DNA from: a bacterium
GTDB taxonomy: Bacteria > JAMCPX01
Direction of reading: 5' to 3'
NCBI GenBank assembly: GCA_021792615.1
Contig: JAJYUJ010000002.1
Span: 1-64,000 of the forward strand
Length of the DNA stretch: 64,000 nucleotides
A program made the position numbers and the translations under genes. Below are positions 39,694 through 49,262 of the stretch, piece after piece. Below the pieces are notes generated by a model. The model was not told where the DNA came from. It ran no database searches and saw only the letters and a list, made by a program, of their open reading frames with translations. Within the stretch, counting starts at the first letter, position 1. Each line of letters begins with the position of its first letter.

Positions 39694-42150
39694 ATGTGTA
39701 AAAAACATTTATTTTTATTTCTTTCATTGATGTTTTTTATTGGTTTCACCGGCATGGCAGGTTGCGGCAGAACCAGCACCAGCAATTCGACACCGGCTTC
39801 GCCATACTGGGGAGCAAACGGCTATTCTCTGAGCCCGGCAGGCGTCCAGATCGGGAACAGTTCTTTTACCGCGCCTGATCGCAAAGCCATACCCCAACCG
39901 AGCGAGATGGCGGTAACGCCGGATGGGAAAACAGCCCTTGTTTTGAGCACAGGATGGGTCACGTATGCAGGCAAGAGCCACATGATAACGGCCATAGACA
40001 CTGCGACAGACCAGATTGCCTCATACATTTCTCTGACGACACCACCGCTCGGATACGAGAGTTTTGACGGTATGGCAGTCAATAGTTCGAGCACGGACGT
40101 GTACATACCGGGTATAGAAGCACAGAGGGGCTACGTGCTTGATGTGGGGATAGGAACAGGCAGCAGTCTTAGCTTCAAACAGGCAATACCTCTCAAGCCT
40201 TACATAACATCCACCTTTGGTTCACCGACGCAGGTGTGGCCGACAGCAGCAGGCATTGCAGTATACGGCAACATCTTAATTACCGCAAATAATGTCGCTT
40301 ATGACGCCATCGGCAATCAGTGGCCCGGTGAAACAGTCTCTATTATAGACCTTTCAACGAATACCCAGACTTTTACCTTAACAACGGGAGGATTTTACCC
40401 ATGGGCGGTAGCCATAACCCCGAACGGCCAGGATGCTTATGTCGTCAACCGGCAATCCAATAACGGTGCGGGGACTGTTTCCGTCATTTCTTCCCTCGGG
40501 TCAACACCGACGGTTACAACGATAATACCGTTAAACCAGGTAGGCTCTGCAGCAATCATATCTTCTTTGAACGGGAGCAAGATGTACGTTGCAAATACAC
40601 TGAGCGATACGGTCAGCGTTATTGATACATCAACCAACTCGGTAACCGGCACCATATCCCTTGCAATGTTCAGCACCGAGCCTTCCATGGGAGGCATGCC
40701 GAACAACCTTGCGCTCTCAGGAGACGGCAAGTACCTGTATGTATCCATGGGTTCTGACAATGCCATCGCTGTTATTGATACTGCATCAGATCAGGTTGTA
40801 GGAAGGATCCCTACTGCCGTGTACCCATCCGGCGTTGCATTTGACACGGCGAACAACCATATTTTTGTTGCGAACATGTACGGAGTGGGACACGGGCCCT
40901 ATATACCCGCAAGCTATAGTCATGTCTATGACTTTGCAAATTATGCGTGGTTTTGCTATGGCTCCGTATCGGACATACCCCAGCCATCTACCGCACAGCT
41001 TGCGGCATATACAAACCAGGTGCTGAACAATGATTTCGTACCCACAAAGAACCCGCACCCGCCTGTTCCGGCAAATATCATGAGTGCATGGTCGAATATA
41101 AAGCACGTCATTTATATTCTGAGAGAAAACAAAACAACCGATATGGAATTCGGGGATCTTGGTACACAGGCAAATGTCGCTCCCGTTCCATGCCCGTTCC
41201 TTTCTGCCGGCAGCATTTATGCTTTCAGTTTATTACCTGCATCGTATGGCTGCAGCAACCCGAACGCCAACGGAGCCGGTATCGGGTTTACCACACCCAA
41301 CACCCATGCACTGGCGAGTCAGTTCGCCCTCGATACGAACTTTTATCTCGATATCGTGCCCTCGATATGCGGACATCCCTCGTCGTTTCAGGGCATGATC
41401 AGCGATTATCTCCAGAGGATCTGGTCTATCAATACGGGGTACGGTGGTAAGAACAGGTCAGGAGATTCCGGCGAACCCATAGCATCGGTCCCGAGCGGGA
41501 CGATCTTTGATGCACTGAAGAATGCGGGCATAACATTCTCTGTTTTCGGACAGGGCATGCCCTCGATCTACAATGGTCCCTTTAACAATAATAATCCGTT
41601 AAATTTATTGCCTGAAATTGATCAATCCTACAGCGGGAATGACATTAGCGATGTAACAAAGGCAGATTACTTTATTAAGAATTTCGTTCAAACCAACAAC
41701 CTGCCAGACTTTGTATTTATGTCATTGGGAGACGACGGATACGAACCGACAGATACCCCCATAGCTGCTTACACGGAAAACGATGCTGCAACAGCAGCGG
41801 TTGTGCAAGCAATTTCAAACAGTAAATACTGGGGCTCTACCGCTATATTCATCGATGAGGACGACCCGCAGCCCGGCTTCGATCATATAGACCAGGAGCG
41901 CTCGTTTATCATTGTTGTCAGTCCGTACGCGAAGCACGGATATATTTCTACCGCCCACTATGGATTTGCGAGTGCGCTCAGGACCATAGAAATTATCCTG
42001 AGCCAATCTACCGGCAAAACCCTCTCACCGATGACGGAGTTTGATGCCACAGCCTTGCCGATGTATGATATGTTTCAGGCAACCCCGATCATGACACCGT
42101 TTACGGCAATGCCCGTGACATGGAATTCGGTTGGATGGTCGCGCAATTAG
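39694..42150 (+). CDS. Beta-propeller and phosphoesterase (PLC/acid phosphatase family) lipoprotein
   Basis: 818 residues. A lipoprotein signal ends MAGC (Cys24). Residues about 60-420 form YVTN-type beta-propeller repeats (TAIDTATDQIASYI, VSVIDTSTNSVTGTI, IAVIDTASDQVVGRI). From about 465 there is a phosphoesterase domain of the alkaline-phosphatase superfamily: HVIYILRENKT, NTHALASQFALDTNFY, FIDEDDPQPGFDHI, VVSPYAKHGYI. It may hydrolyse phospholipids or phosphate esters in the periplasm or outside. A broken relative lies at 55600-55950. A good ribosome site (AGGAGGAGGG) and a downstream terminator suggest a single-gene unit. Confidence 0.88.
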   Translation: MCKKHLFLFLSLMFFIGFTGMAGCGRTSTSNSTPASPYWGANGYSLSPAGVQIGNSSFTAPDRKAIPQPSEMAVTPDGKTALVLSTGWVTYAGKSHMITAIDTATDQIASYISLTTPPLGYESFDGMAVNSSSTDVYIPGIEAQRGYVLDVGIGTGSSLSFKQAIPLKPYITSTFGSPTQVWPTAAGIAVYGNILITANNVAYDAIGNQWPGETVSIIDLSTNTQTFTLTTGGFYPWAVAITPNGQDAYVVNRQSNNGAGTVSVISSLGSTPTVTTIIPLNQVGSAAIISSLNGSKMYVANTLSDTVSVIDTSTNSVTGTISLAMFSTEPSMGGMPNNLALSGDGKYLYVSMGSDNAIAVIDTASDQVVGRIPTAVYPSGVAFDTANNHIFVANMYGVGHGPYIPASYSHVYDFANYAWFCYGSVSDIPQPSTAQLAAYTNQVLNNDFVPTKNPHPPVPANIMSAWSNIKHVIYILRENKTTDMEFGDLGTQANVAPVPCPFLSAGSIYAFSLLPASYGCSNPNANGAGIGFTTPNTHALASQFALDTNFYLDIVPSICGHPSSFQGMISDYLQRIWSINTGYGGKNRSGDSGEPIASVPSGTIFDALKNAGITFSVFGQGMPSIYNGPFNNNNPLNLLPEIDQSYSGNDISDVTKADYFIKNFVQTNNLPDFVFMSLGDDGYEPTDTPIAAYTENDAATAAVVQAISNSKYWGSTAIFIDEDDPQPGFDHIDQERSFIIVVSPYAKHGYISTAHYGFASALRTIEIILSQSTGKTLSPMTEFDATALPMYDMFQATPIMTPFTAMPVTWNSVGWSRN

Positions 42151-42178
42151 AATTCTGACTATTGAATCTTCAATTTAA

Positions 42179-42208
42179 AGAGGGCGGGTTTTCCCGCCCT
42201 CTTTTTTT
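42179..42208 (+). terminator. Intrinsic terminator of the phosphoesterase gene
   Basis: AGAGGGCGGG (42179-42188), TTTT loop, CCCGCCCTCT (42193-42202) and a T-tract to 42208. A textbook rho-independent terminator. Confidence 0.92.
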
Positions 42209-42536
42209 ACGCTGGTAAATGAATAATCCGGAAAATGCTACAAGGAAGTTTACTTATTCCCGCGATCCACAACCTCCTCATTCCCCCTCGACAGGGGTAA
42301 GTCCCCCCTTATCAGGTCGTCCGACAACGCGCTTTTTTGTCCCTCCCTTGACGGGAGGGATGTAAGGGAGGGTGATAAAATCATTAAATATCCGCAACTT
42401 TCACCCTCTCTCTGTCTCCCCCGTCAAGGGGAGAAGTAATTTTATATATTATTGGACAGCCTGATAAGGGGAAAAGGGTGGGCTAAAAACGAGCTTTTAG
42501 TCTGTATTTTCAAACGCATTTTTCGGGTTAAGGGGG
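42209..42536. other. Intergenic stretch with short purine/pyrimidine palindromes
   Basis: No gene. Several CCCTCCCTTGACGGGAGGG-type hairpins (near 42341-42359, also CCCCCTCGACAGGGG at 42283 and CCCCGTCAAGGGG at 42420) occur. Comparable pieces are at about 7684 and 47252-47381, so this is another dispersed repeat family. Confidence 0.5.
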
Positions 42537-44528
42537 TTATTTGATCCTTGTCCCGTTTGCTGCGTCCCTGTCAAGCGTGAGCAGGCCAAGATGCTCGGCA
42601 TCGCCGGCAGCAAGCAGCATGCCCTGCGATTGTATGCCGAACAACTCCGCGGGCTGCAGGTTTGCAACAATAATGATTCGTTTGCCCAAAAGCTCTTCGG
42701 GTTTATACGATTTCCCGATACCGGCAACAATAGTTCTTCTCTCACCGATATCAACATCAAGCTTTATAAGCTTATTCGATCCCTCCACCCTTTGAGCAGC
42801 AAGTATGGTGCCGACCTTAAGCTCAACGGTTTTGAACTGGTCTAGAGTAATGAGCGGTGTAATCGACGGATTAACAGACTGTGCTGCCTGCTTTCCAGAA
42901 GCAATCTTTGGCTGAGGTGCAGAAGGCGGTTCTTGCCCTTTTATGCCGGCACCCTGAGTGCCTGGTCCTGCCTTTGCAGGATCTGTTTTTTTTTCAAATA
43001 AAGGTTGTGCCTGGGCAATATTGACAGAAGGCACAGCAACGCCCCATCGGGCTAATTGTTCAAGGCTTTTTCCTTTTGTGTCCTGGGCTATGGCATTCAA
43101 TATCTTGCTTGCCGTATCCGGCATAAACGGCAACAGATAGACTGCTGCAATCCTTGTTGCCTCGATGGTATGATAAAGTCTTGTGTTCAGCCTTACCGCA
43201 TTTCCCGATTTTGCATCCTGCCATGGCTTTGTCCTGTCCACATATTTATTTGCCTCGCCGATAAACTCCCATAAGACCGAGAGCGCAGTATGAAACTCCA
43301 AGTTGTTCATGGAAGTTTTATATGCATCATAGAGCTGTGCAGCTTTTTGCTGAAGTGCTGTATCGAACTGGTCGGGGACATCCGGCACGGGCAATACGCC
43401 GCCTGCAAACCGCACGACCATACCCGTTGCCCTTGAAAGCAGGTTACCCAGATCGTTTGCGAGATCGCTGTTGATACGCGTCTGCATTGCAGTGCCCGAA
43501 AAATTACCGTCAAGGCCGAAGGGGACCTCGCGCATCAAAAAGTACCGCGTTGCATCGGCGCCGTAGTCATTGACCAGGGACTCGGGAGAAACGACGTTAC
43601 CGAGGGATTTGCTCATCTTCACATCTTCGATGGTCCACCATCCGTGTGCAAATATATGTTCGGGCAGAGCTATGCCTGCGGACATGAGGAATGCAGGCCA
43701 GTACACGGCATGAAACTTTATGATGTCCTTGCCCACGATGTGGATACTGGGCGGCCAGAAATCTCCAAACTTGCCTTCATCGCTTGAGAACCCGGCTACG
43801 GTCAGATAGTTTAAAAGAGCGTCCAGCCACACATAGATCACCAGCTTAGGGTTATCGGGGACTTTAATGCCCCATTCAAACCCCGCTCTTGTTATGCTCA
43901 GGTCCTTCAGCCCGTCTTTTACAAAGCTCAGGATCTCGTTCCTCCGGGAAACGGGAAGGATGAACCCGGGATTCGACTCGATATGCCGGAGCAAGGGCTG
44001 CTGGTACTTTGACAATCTGAAAAAGTACCCTTGCTCCTGCACCCTTTCCACGTCCCTGCCGCAAACAGGACACTTTCCGTTTACAAGCTCCTTCTCGGTC
44101 CAATACGACTCATCAGGAACACAGTACCACCCTTCGTACAATCCTTCGTAGATGTCCCCGTTCTGCTTCATCCTTTGCCAGATCTCGTATACAACTTTCG
44201 CATGACGCTCTTCGGTGGTCCGTATGAAATCATCGTTGCTTATGTCGAGCAGGCTCCAGGCGTTTTTAAATCTTTTTACAACGGTATCCGCAAGCGCAAT
44301 GGGCGTTATGCCCTGCTGCTCTGCAGACCTCTGTATCTTTTTGCCATGTTCGTCGGTACCGGTCGCAAAAAGCACCTTCTCCCCGCACAGGCGTTTAAAC
44401 CGTGCAAGAACATCCGCTGCAACCGTTGTATACGCGTGACCTATGTGAGGAACGTCATTTACGTAGTATATCGGTGTTGTTATATAAAATCCTTTGTTTT
44501 CCGTTTTTAAGATCGGATCTCCCGCCAT
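42537..44528 (-). CDS. metG: Methionyl-tRNA synthetase with C-terminal tRNA-binding domain
   Basis: 663 residues from ATG 44528 (GAGAGGAG lies 8 bases upstream; a TTG 15 bases earlier overlaps the ricT stop). Class I motifs PHIGHAYTT and KMSKSLGN, a zinc-knuckle remnant KCPVCGRD, an anticodon-binding helical domain, an Ala/Pro/Gly linker and an Arc1p/Trbp111-like domain (about 560-663: VELKVGTILAAQRV, NLQPAELFGIQSQGMLLAA). It charges tRNA-Met; the last domain dimerises and helps bind tRNA. Confidence 0.96.
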   Translation of the reverse strand: MAGDPILKTENKGFYITTPIYYVNDVPHIGHAYTTVAADVLARFKRLCGEKVLFATGTDEHGKKIQRSAEQQGITPIALADTVVKRFKNAWSLLDISNDDFIRTTEERHAKVVYEIWQRMKQNGDIYEGLYEGWYCVPDESYWTEKELVNGKCPVCGRDVERVQEQGYFFRLSKYQQPLLRHIESNPGFILPVSRRNEILSFVKDGLKDLSITRAGFEWGIKVPDNPKLVIYVWLDALLNYLTVAGFSSDEGKFGDFWPPSIHIVGKDIIKFHAVYWPAFLMSAGIALPEHIFAHGWWTIEDVKMSKSLGNVVSPESLVNDYGADATRYFLMREVPFGLDGNFSGTAMQTRINSDLANDLGNLLSRATGMVVRFAGGVLPVPDVPDQFDTALQQKAAQLYDAYKTSMNNLEFHTALSVLWEFIGEANKYVDRTKPWQDAKSGNAVRLNTRLYHTIEATRIAAVYLLPFMPDTASKILNAIAQDTKGKSLEQLARWGVAVPSVNIAQAQPLFEKKTDPAKAGPGTQGAGIKGQEPPSAPQPKIASGKQAAQSVNPSITPLITLDQFKTVELKVGTILAAQRVEGSNKLIKLDVDIGERRTIVAGIGKSYKPEELLGKRIIIVANLQPAELFGIQSQGMLLAAGDAEHLGLLTLDRDAANGTRIK

Positions 44529-44539
44529 GCATACTCCTC

Positions 44540-45358
44540 TCAACCGAACAATCCCTTGAGCTTTACCTCGGTATGTTTGAACTTGGCCTTTTCCCCGTTT
44601 TCCAGCAAGACGATCACGTTCATACCCAGCACATCATGACCCACGACCTCGCCGGTGCCGAGCGGGGTTGAAACCTTCTTGTTCAGTTTCGGCAAAATAT
44701 TGAGCGCCTCCACATACAGATCGTATTCATACGTCAGACAGCACATGAATTTTCCACAGACGCCGGAAAGCTTATGGTATGTCTGTGGTAAGCCCTGCGG
44801 CTTTACGTGTTTGAGCGTAACGGAGTTAAAGGTTTTCAAAAATGTGCTGCAGCACAATTCCCTGCCGCATGGACCGACACCGCAGATAATTTTCGACCGG
44901 TCTCTGGCACCTATCTGGCGCATCTCTATATGCGTGTGGAAACGCTTTGCAAGATCCTTTATCAGATCACGGAAATCAACCCGTGTCTCCGAGACAAAAT
45001 AAAACAGCGCCCCGCTGCCGTCAAAGAAAAACTTAACATCGACGACGGAAAGCGTCAACCCGAGTTCTGTTGCTTTATTCTGGCAGTACATCTTTGCCTC
45101 TTTTGCCCGCTGCAGCAGGATTTGTTCTTTCTCGGCATCGTCGAGCGTAAACGGCCGTACCACCTTTAACAGAGATTTTATATTTTCATCCGGCATTTCC
45201 ATCTCGAACGGTTCCACTTTGACCCTTCCGGTCGATATCCCGTTCTTTGTCTCGATGATGACCTTTTGGTTCCGTTGTATTTTTAAATCCGACGAATCGT
45301 ATACCTGAAGCTCGTGGGAAAACTCCGGCTGGATTTTTGTAACCCGTTTAGTTGTCAT
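44540..45358 (-). CDS. ricT: PSP1-domain protein RicT (YaaT)
   Basis: About 272 residues from ATG 45358, favoured over a GTG 9 bases upstream by an AGGTGA site. The PSP1 C-terminal region holds two Cys pairs and motifs GVGPCGRELCC and SGVCGKFMCCLTYE, which bind a 4Fe-4S cluster in RicT of Bacillus. There the Ric complex affects RNA processing and phosphorelay; in this phylum the role is unknown. It overlaps holB by 11 bases and sits between holB and metG as in many Desulfobacterota. Confidence 0.92.
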   Translation of the reverse strand: MTTKRVTKIQPEFSHELQVYDSSDLKIQRNQKVIIETKNGISTGRVKVEPFEMEMPDENIKSLLKVVRPFTLDDAEKEQILLQRAKEAKMYCQNKATELGLTLSVVDVKFFFDGSGALFYFVSETRVDFRDLIKDLAKRFHTHIEMRQIGARDRSKIICGVGPCGRELCCSTFLKTFNSVTLKHVKPQGLPQTYHKLSGVCGKFMCCLTYEYDLYVEALNILPKLNKKVSTPLGTGEVVGHDVLGMNVIVLLENGEKAKFKHTEVKLKGLFG

Positions 45359-46337
45359 TATTGTCACCTGTTAGTTGGAATAGTACATGCTCCATAATCA
45401 TTTGAGGGCTTATGTTCAGTTCATAGGCAGAACGCGCCTTTTCGAGGGATACGGCAGCATTTATTATGGCATGAGACCGGAATTGCCGGGAAAATGCGGT
45501 TATTTCCTGCTGGAACCCTTTATTCCGTATCAACCCGGGGTTGTTCTGAATAAGAACTGAATCGATGAAGAATGACAACATGATATCGACAATCTGTTCA
45601 AAATGTTCTTTATAGGTTTGTAATTTAAATTTTTCTGCAAGTTTTACCATAGAAGCCGGCTCTTTTAACTCTGCCAGTAATGCTATCATCTTTTTTACAT
45701 CGTTTTCAATGTCATCCGGTGCCGTATATTTTATACCCCCGTCCGAGAGAAAACTCAAATAATTTAATTGTTCTTTATTAAGCGTAGTTATAGAGGCAAG
45801 TATTTCTTTTATGCTTTCTTCGGAAAGCCTGTTGAACCCGACCTTTATAAGCCTCGACTGAACGGTCGGCAGCAGACGCGCATAGGATGACGTTATGAAT
45901 ACGATCGTGACCCATGGCAGCGGCTCCTCAAGGGTTTTCAGCATGGCATTCTGTGCATGCACATTCAATTCCGACGCATCGTCCACGACGAGTATTTTTT
46001 GTTTGCCTTCAAAAAGCGGCATGTGAAGCCATTCTATGACACGCACCATGGTTTCCATCTGCGAAGACTCATCCGGTATCGGTACGGTGATCTGCATGAC
46101 ATCGGGATGAATGTTGTTTTCTATCTTCTTACAGCTTACGCATGCATCGTCGGACAACCATGCCCGTTGTTTTTCCCCGATGCAGTTTATGGCCTTTGCC
46201 ATATTCAAGGCAGTAAGGTGCTTACCGATACCCGGCCTTCCAAAGAAGAGAAACGAACTGTTTATACTTTTATTCTCTATAAACTTTTCTATAATGGTTA
46301 TGGCCCTTTGCTGGCCTTTTATATCGAGGAGTGACAT
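45348..46337 (-). CDS. holB: DNA polymerase III delta' subunit
   Basis: 329 residues. AAA+ clamp-loader features: FFGRPGIGKHLTALNMA (Walker A-like), a zinc-module relic CVSCKKIE, ILVVDDASELNVHAQNAMLKTLEEP (Walker B and helix) and the SRC-like motif QSRLIKV where Arg is present but Cys is not. It is part of the clamp loader that places the beta clamp on DNA. It lies between tmk and ricT with tight spacing. Confidence 0.9.
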   Translation of the reverse strand: MSLLDIKGQQRAITIIEKFIENKSINSSFLFFGRPGIGKHLTALNMAKAINCIGEKQRAWLSDDACVSCKKIENNIHPDVMQITVPIPDESSQMETMVRVIEWLHMPLFEGKQKILVVDDASELNVHAQNAMLKTLEEPLPWVTIVFITSSYARLLPTVQSRLIKVGFNRLSEESIKEILASITTLNKEQLNYLSFLSDGGIKYTAPDDIENDVKKMIALLAELKEPASMVKLAEKFKLQTYKEHFEQIVDIMLSFFIDSVLIQNNPGLIRNKGFQQEITAFSRQFRSHAIINAAVSLEKARSAYELNISPQMIMEHVLFQLTGDNNDN

Positions 46338-46356
46338 GTTTTGTTGTTTAAATCTT

Positions 46357-47172
46357 TCATCTTGATTTTTTATTATTGAATCTTGAATTTCTTCCTTCTT
46401 GAGTTTGTAATCTTGAATCTTTAATCTTGAGTTTTGAATTTCTTCCTTCTTGGGTTTGTAATCTTGAATCTTTAATCTTGAGTTTTGAATTTCTTCCTTC
46501 TTGGGTTTGTAATCTTGAATCTTTAATCTTGAGTTTTGAATTTCTTCCTATGCCTGCCCATCCGAAAAAATCATCCCTAATCTGTTCGTGTATCTCACCA
46601 ACACCCTTATTCGCATCTATAACCGCTATTCTTTCCGGCTCCTGATGCGCTATAGCCAGATATCCTTCCCTGACTCTCTCGAAAAACACCCTATCCATCA
46701 TTTCAATGCGTGTTTCGTCGCTCCGCGCCGTCATCCTCCGCTTTGCCGTTTCATAGGAACAATCGAGCAAAAATGTCCGGTCCGGCCGAACCGGTAAAAT
46801 AAATATATTCTCCAGCACCTTGATGGTATCCAGGTTCAGGCCCCTCCCGTAGCTCTGGTAAGCAACCGTTGCATCATGGAACCTGTCGCACAGTATTATT
46901 TTGCCCTTTTGCAGCCCGGGTTTGATCGATTCTTCGATGAGCTGTACCCTGCTCGAGAAAAACAACAAAAGCTCTGCATCGGGCGCTATATAAAGCCGCT
47001 TATCCGCGAGCAAAGACCGTATTTTTTCTCCTGCCTTCGTACTGCCGGGCTCGCGCATTTTGATCACACCGGCTTTTTTTAATAATAGCTCTTTATACAG
47101 CAATTGAAGCTGCGTCGTCTTGCCGGATCCGTCGATCCCCTCGAAGGTTATGAACAATCCCCTTTTTATCAT
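46357..47172 (-). CDS. tmk: Thymidylate kinase with repeat-derived C-terminal tail
   Basis: 271 residues from ATG 47172 (a GAGAGG site 4 bases upstream; another ATG 15 bases earlier lacks one). P-loop FEGIDGSGKTTQL, DR(F/Y) motif LCDRFHDATVAYQ and a lid-like RRMTARSDETRIE are complete. The enzyme phosphorylates dTMP for DNA synthesis. Ordinary Tmk ends near residue 205; here the last 60 or so residues are four copies (the last diverged) of GRNSKLKIKDSRLQTQE encoded by a 51-bp tandem repeat. The tail is basic, probably disordered, and unlikely to be needed for catalysis. Confidence 0.93.
   Translation of the reverse strand: MIKRGLFITFEGIDGSGKTTQLQLLYKELLLKKAGVIKMREPGSTKAGEKIRSLLADKRLYIAPDAELLLFFSSRVQLIEESIKPGLQKGKIILCDRFHDATVAYQSYGRGLNLDTIKVLENIFILPVRPDRTFLLDCSYETAKRRMTARSDETRIEMMDRVFFERVREGYLAIAHQEPERIAVIDANKGVGEIHEQIRDDFFGWAGIGRNSKLKIKDSRLQTQEGRNSKLKIKDSRLQTQEGRNSKLKIKDSRLQTQEGRNSRFNNKKSR
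46386..46550. repeat. 51-bp tandem repeat inside the 3' end of tmk
   Basis: Three full copies (46386-46436, 46437-46487, 46488-46538) differ by a single base and are followed by a partial copy to 46550. The period is 17 codons, so the frame is kept. A diverged 51-bp copy lies outside any gene at 48142-48192. Confidence 0.9.
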
Positions 47173-47187
47173 TGACCTCTCACTCAT

Positions 47188-47399
47188 TCTTTTTTAAAAC
47201 TCATGCGGCTTTTAGCCGCAACGAAACTTCTCATTCCCGGACTTCTGCGTTACCCCTCTTATATAAGAGAGGTTAAGGGAGTTACTTTCCTCCATTTCTT
47301 ATCCGCATTCTGTAGAGAACCTGCAAAGTAAGAATTGAATTCCCCTCTTTGACCTTCTCTCGGGAAAGGAGGGGAAGACAGCCCGTAAGTTTATCTCTT
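47188..47399. repeat. Intergenic short palindromes between rpe and tmk
   Basis: It contains CCCCTCTTATATAAGAGAGG near 47254 and TTCCCCTC/GAGGGGAA arms near 47340-47378. They resemble the CCCTC..GAGGG elements after 42280. Confidence 0.4.
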
Positions 47400-48062
47400 T
47401 TATTCATCCCGGACGGATTTCAGCTTCTCGATAGCCCCTTTGTAACTTTTCGATCCGAATATTGCGGTGCCTGCAACGATTATGTCCGCCCCTGCTTTTA
47501 CCACAGACGCAGAGTTCTGGACATTGATACCGCCGTCGACTTCTATCATGAGCGCCGGGTTCAACTCGCGCTTCAGGCCGTCGAGCTCTTTGATCTTTTT
47601 AAGCGTCGAACTGATAAATTTCTGGCCGCCAAATCCGGGATTGACCGTCATGATAAGGACCAGATAAAGCTCTTCTATAATGTCTTTGAGCATAACCACC
47701 GGCGTTGCTGGATTCAGGGATATGCCTGCTTTTTTTCCCGCATCCTTTATCATTGCAGTTGCCTTGTGGAGATGATTGCAAGCCTCGAGGTGGATCGATA
47801 CGATATCGGCACCGGCATCGATAAAGCTCTTTATGTGTTCCATAGGCTCGGTTATCATGAGGTGCACGTCGAGCGGCAGCCGGGTAACTTTTCTTATGGC
47901 ACTGACCACCGGCTGGCCTATGGTAATATTCGGCACAAATCTGCCGTCCATCACATCTATGTGCAGCATGTCTGCCCCTGCCTTCTCTACTGCCTCTATT
48001 TCATCGGCAAGCTTTGAGAAATCGCATGCAAGTAATGAAGGTGCTATTTTTATCCGTTTCAT
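47400..48062 (-). CDS. rpe: Ribulose-phosphate 3-epimerase
   Basis: 220 residues, TIM barrel. Metal and catalytic motifs are present: LLACDFSKLADEI, HIDVMDGRFVPNITIG, DVHLMI, HLEA, VNPGFGGQKFI, EVDGGI and GTAIFGSKSY. It interconverts ribulose-5-P and xylulose-5-P in the pentose phosphate pathway, feeding the transketolase at 57082. Length is normal. Confidence 0.96.
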   Translation of the reverse strand: MKRIKIAPSLLACDFSKLADEIEAVEKAGADMLHIDVMDGRFVPNITIGQPVVSAIRKVTRLPLDVHLMITEPMEHIKSFIDAGADIVSIHLEACNHLHKATAMIKDAGKKAGISLNPATPVVMLKDIIEELYLVLIMTVNPGFGGQKFISSTLKKIKELDGLKRELNPALMIEVDGGINVQNSASVVKAGADIIVAGTAIFGSKSYKGAIEKLKSVRDE

Positions 48063-48105
48063 ATCGATTTCTTTCCCAATCTTTAATTCTTAATTTATAT
48101 TCTTG

Positions 48106-48200
48106 AATTTCTTTATCTTGAATCTTTAATATTGAGTTTTGAATTTCTTCCTTCTCGAGTTTTTAATCTTGAATCTTTACTATTTAATTTTGAATTTCTT
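48106..48200. repeat. Intergenic copies of the tmk 51-bp repeat
   Basis: A shortened copy (about 48106-48141) and a full-length diverged copy (48142-48192) of the unit found in tmk, starting AATTTCTTCCTTCT. Located upstream of rpe, in no reading frame of any gene. Confidence 0.75.
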
Positions 48201-48235
48201 CATGATACCAGATGCAATCAACCTGTTTTACTTAA

Positions 48236-48264
48236 GCAGGGGACTCAAAATTTGAGCCCCCTGC
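48236..48264 (-). terminator. Hairpin after the DsbA-like gene
   Basis: GCAGGGG...CTCAAA and TTTGAG...CCCCTGC form a 13-bp stem with one mismatch, 15 bases past the stop of the minus-strand gene. Only a weak T-rich stretch follows. Confidence 0.65.
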
Positions 48265-48279
48265 CCTCTCAGAAGAAAT

Positions 48280-49125
48280 CTACTTCAATATTTCATTGAT
48301 AATCTGCACAAACGCCTCTTCCGGCTGTGCGCCCTGGACGATCCTGCCGTTTATGACAAAGGTCGGCGTTGCACTGACTCCGATGCTGTTTCCCTCTTTT
48401 ACGTCCCTCTCAACCATCGGCTTCGTCTGCTGTTTGTCAACGCATGTTTCGAATTTGCTTACGTTCAGCTTGGTATCTTTGGCATATCCCTTGAGCTTGT
48501 CACCGACATTATCAGGCGTTATAGAACCCTGCTCCTGAAACAGGTGATCATAAAAATACCAGAACGAGGCATGGTTCTGTTCATACGCACAATCAGCGCC
48601 GATCGCAGCCTTCATTGCCCACGGATGCATAGGGAGAGGGTAGCTCTTGTATACGAGCTTTATCTTACCCGCGTATTTCAGCAAAAGATCCTCTACCGTA
48701 CTGTAAGCCCTTCCGCAGAAAGGACACTCGAAATCCGTAAACTCGACCACCGTGACCTTTGCCCCTGCGGCACCCCTTACCGGTGAGCCGTTGAGCGTAA
48801 TCTTGCTCCAGGTCTCTTTTAACGGGTCCTCATTAAGATTGAAGACCTTGCCGAGGATAAGATATTTGCCGTTCCTTGATATATAGATATCCTGGGTTTG
48901 CTTCCTTTCACCGATAGAAACATTAACGACGGACTTTTCCAGTCCCGGCACCTCTGATGCTGAAATATGTCCAACAGAGATTTTTACATTCGCGGGTATA
49001 TTAAACGCCTTTCGCATGTATGCGGTAATTTTTTCTTTTAACACGGTCTCATTCGTCAACCCATAAGCAATACCGCTGCTCAATAAGAGCAATGATAGTG
49101 CAACTGCCACATTTTTCAATCTCAT
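48280..49125 (-). CDS. DsbA/DsbG-like periplasmic thiol-disulfide protein
   Basis: 281 residues. A Sec signal peptide (cleavage near AYG, residue 22) is followed by an N-terminal alpha/beta domain (about 25-105) similar to the DsbC/DsbG-like dimerisation or 'DUF' part, then a thioredoxin fold with CPFC (near 135) and cis-Pro in SATPTFVINGR. It should oxidise or shuffle cysteine pairs in exported proteins; cytochrome c maturation partners are plausible given the cytochromes nearby. No dsbB or vkor is seen in the window. Confidence 0.88.
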   Translation of the reverse strand: MRLKNVAVALSLLLLSSGIAYGLTNETVLKEKITAYMRKAFNIPANVKISVGHISASEVPGLEKSVVNVSIGERKQTQDIYISRNGKYLILGKVFNLNEDPLKETWSKITLNGSPVRGAAGAKVTVVEFTDFECPFCGRAYSTVEDLLLKYAGKIKLVYKSYPLPMHPWAMKAAIGADCAYEQNHASFWYFYDHLFQEQGSITPDNVGDKLKGYAKDTKLNVSKFETCVDKQQTKPMVERDVKEGNSIGVSATPTFVINGRIVQGAQPEEAFVQIINEILK

Positions 49126-49206
49126 ATCTTCTCCTTTTCGTTGATATTCATTGGTTTATACGTGAAAGATTTAAAAAGGTCAATCTGATCCTTTCGCAGT
49201 TTGCAC

Positions 49207-49236
49207 CAAAAACAAAGGGCGGCTTTCGCCGCCCTC
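49207..49236 (-). terminator. Intrinsic terminator of the 49263-50414 gene
   Basis: Minus-strand GGGCGGC, loop GAAA, GCCGCCC (49234-49217) followed by TTTGTTTTT. It lies 27 bases past the stop. Confidence 0.88.
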
Positions 49237-49262
49237 ATACGTAAGATAATTTTATCCGGATA

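Noticed and set aside
46386-46550. Regular tandem repeat that could suggest a CRISPR array
   Set aside because: Units are contiguous with no unique spacers and no cas genes are near; it is an in-frame minisatellite in tmk.
47349-48017. Long plus-strand frame of 222 codons
   Set aside because: It is antisense to rpe, whose motifs are complete; the length is a by-product of codon bias.
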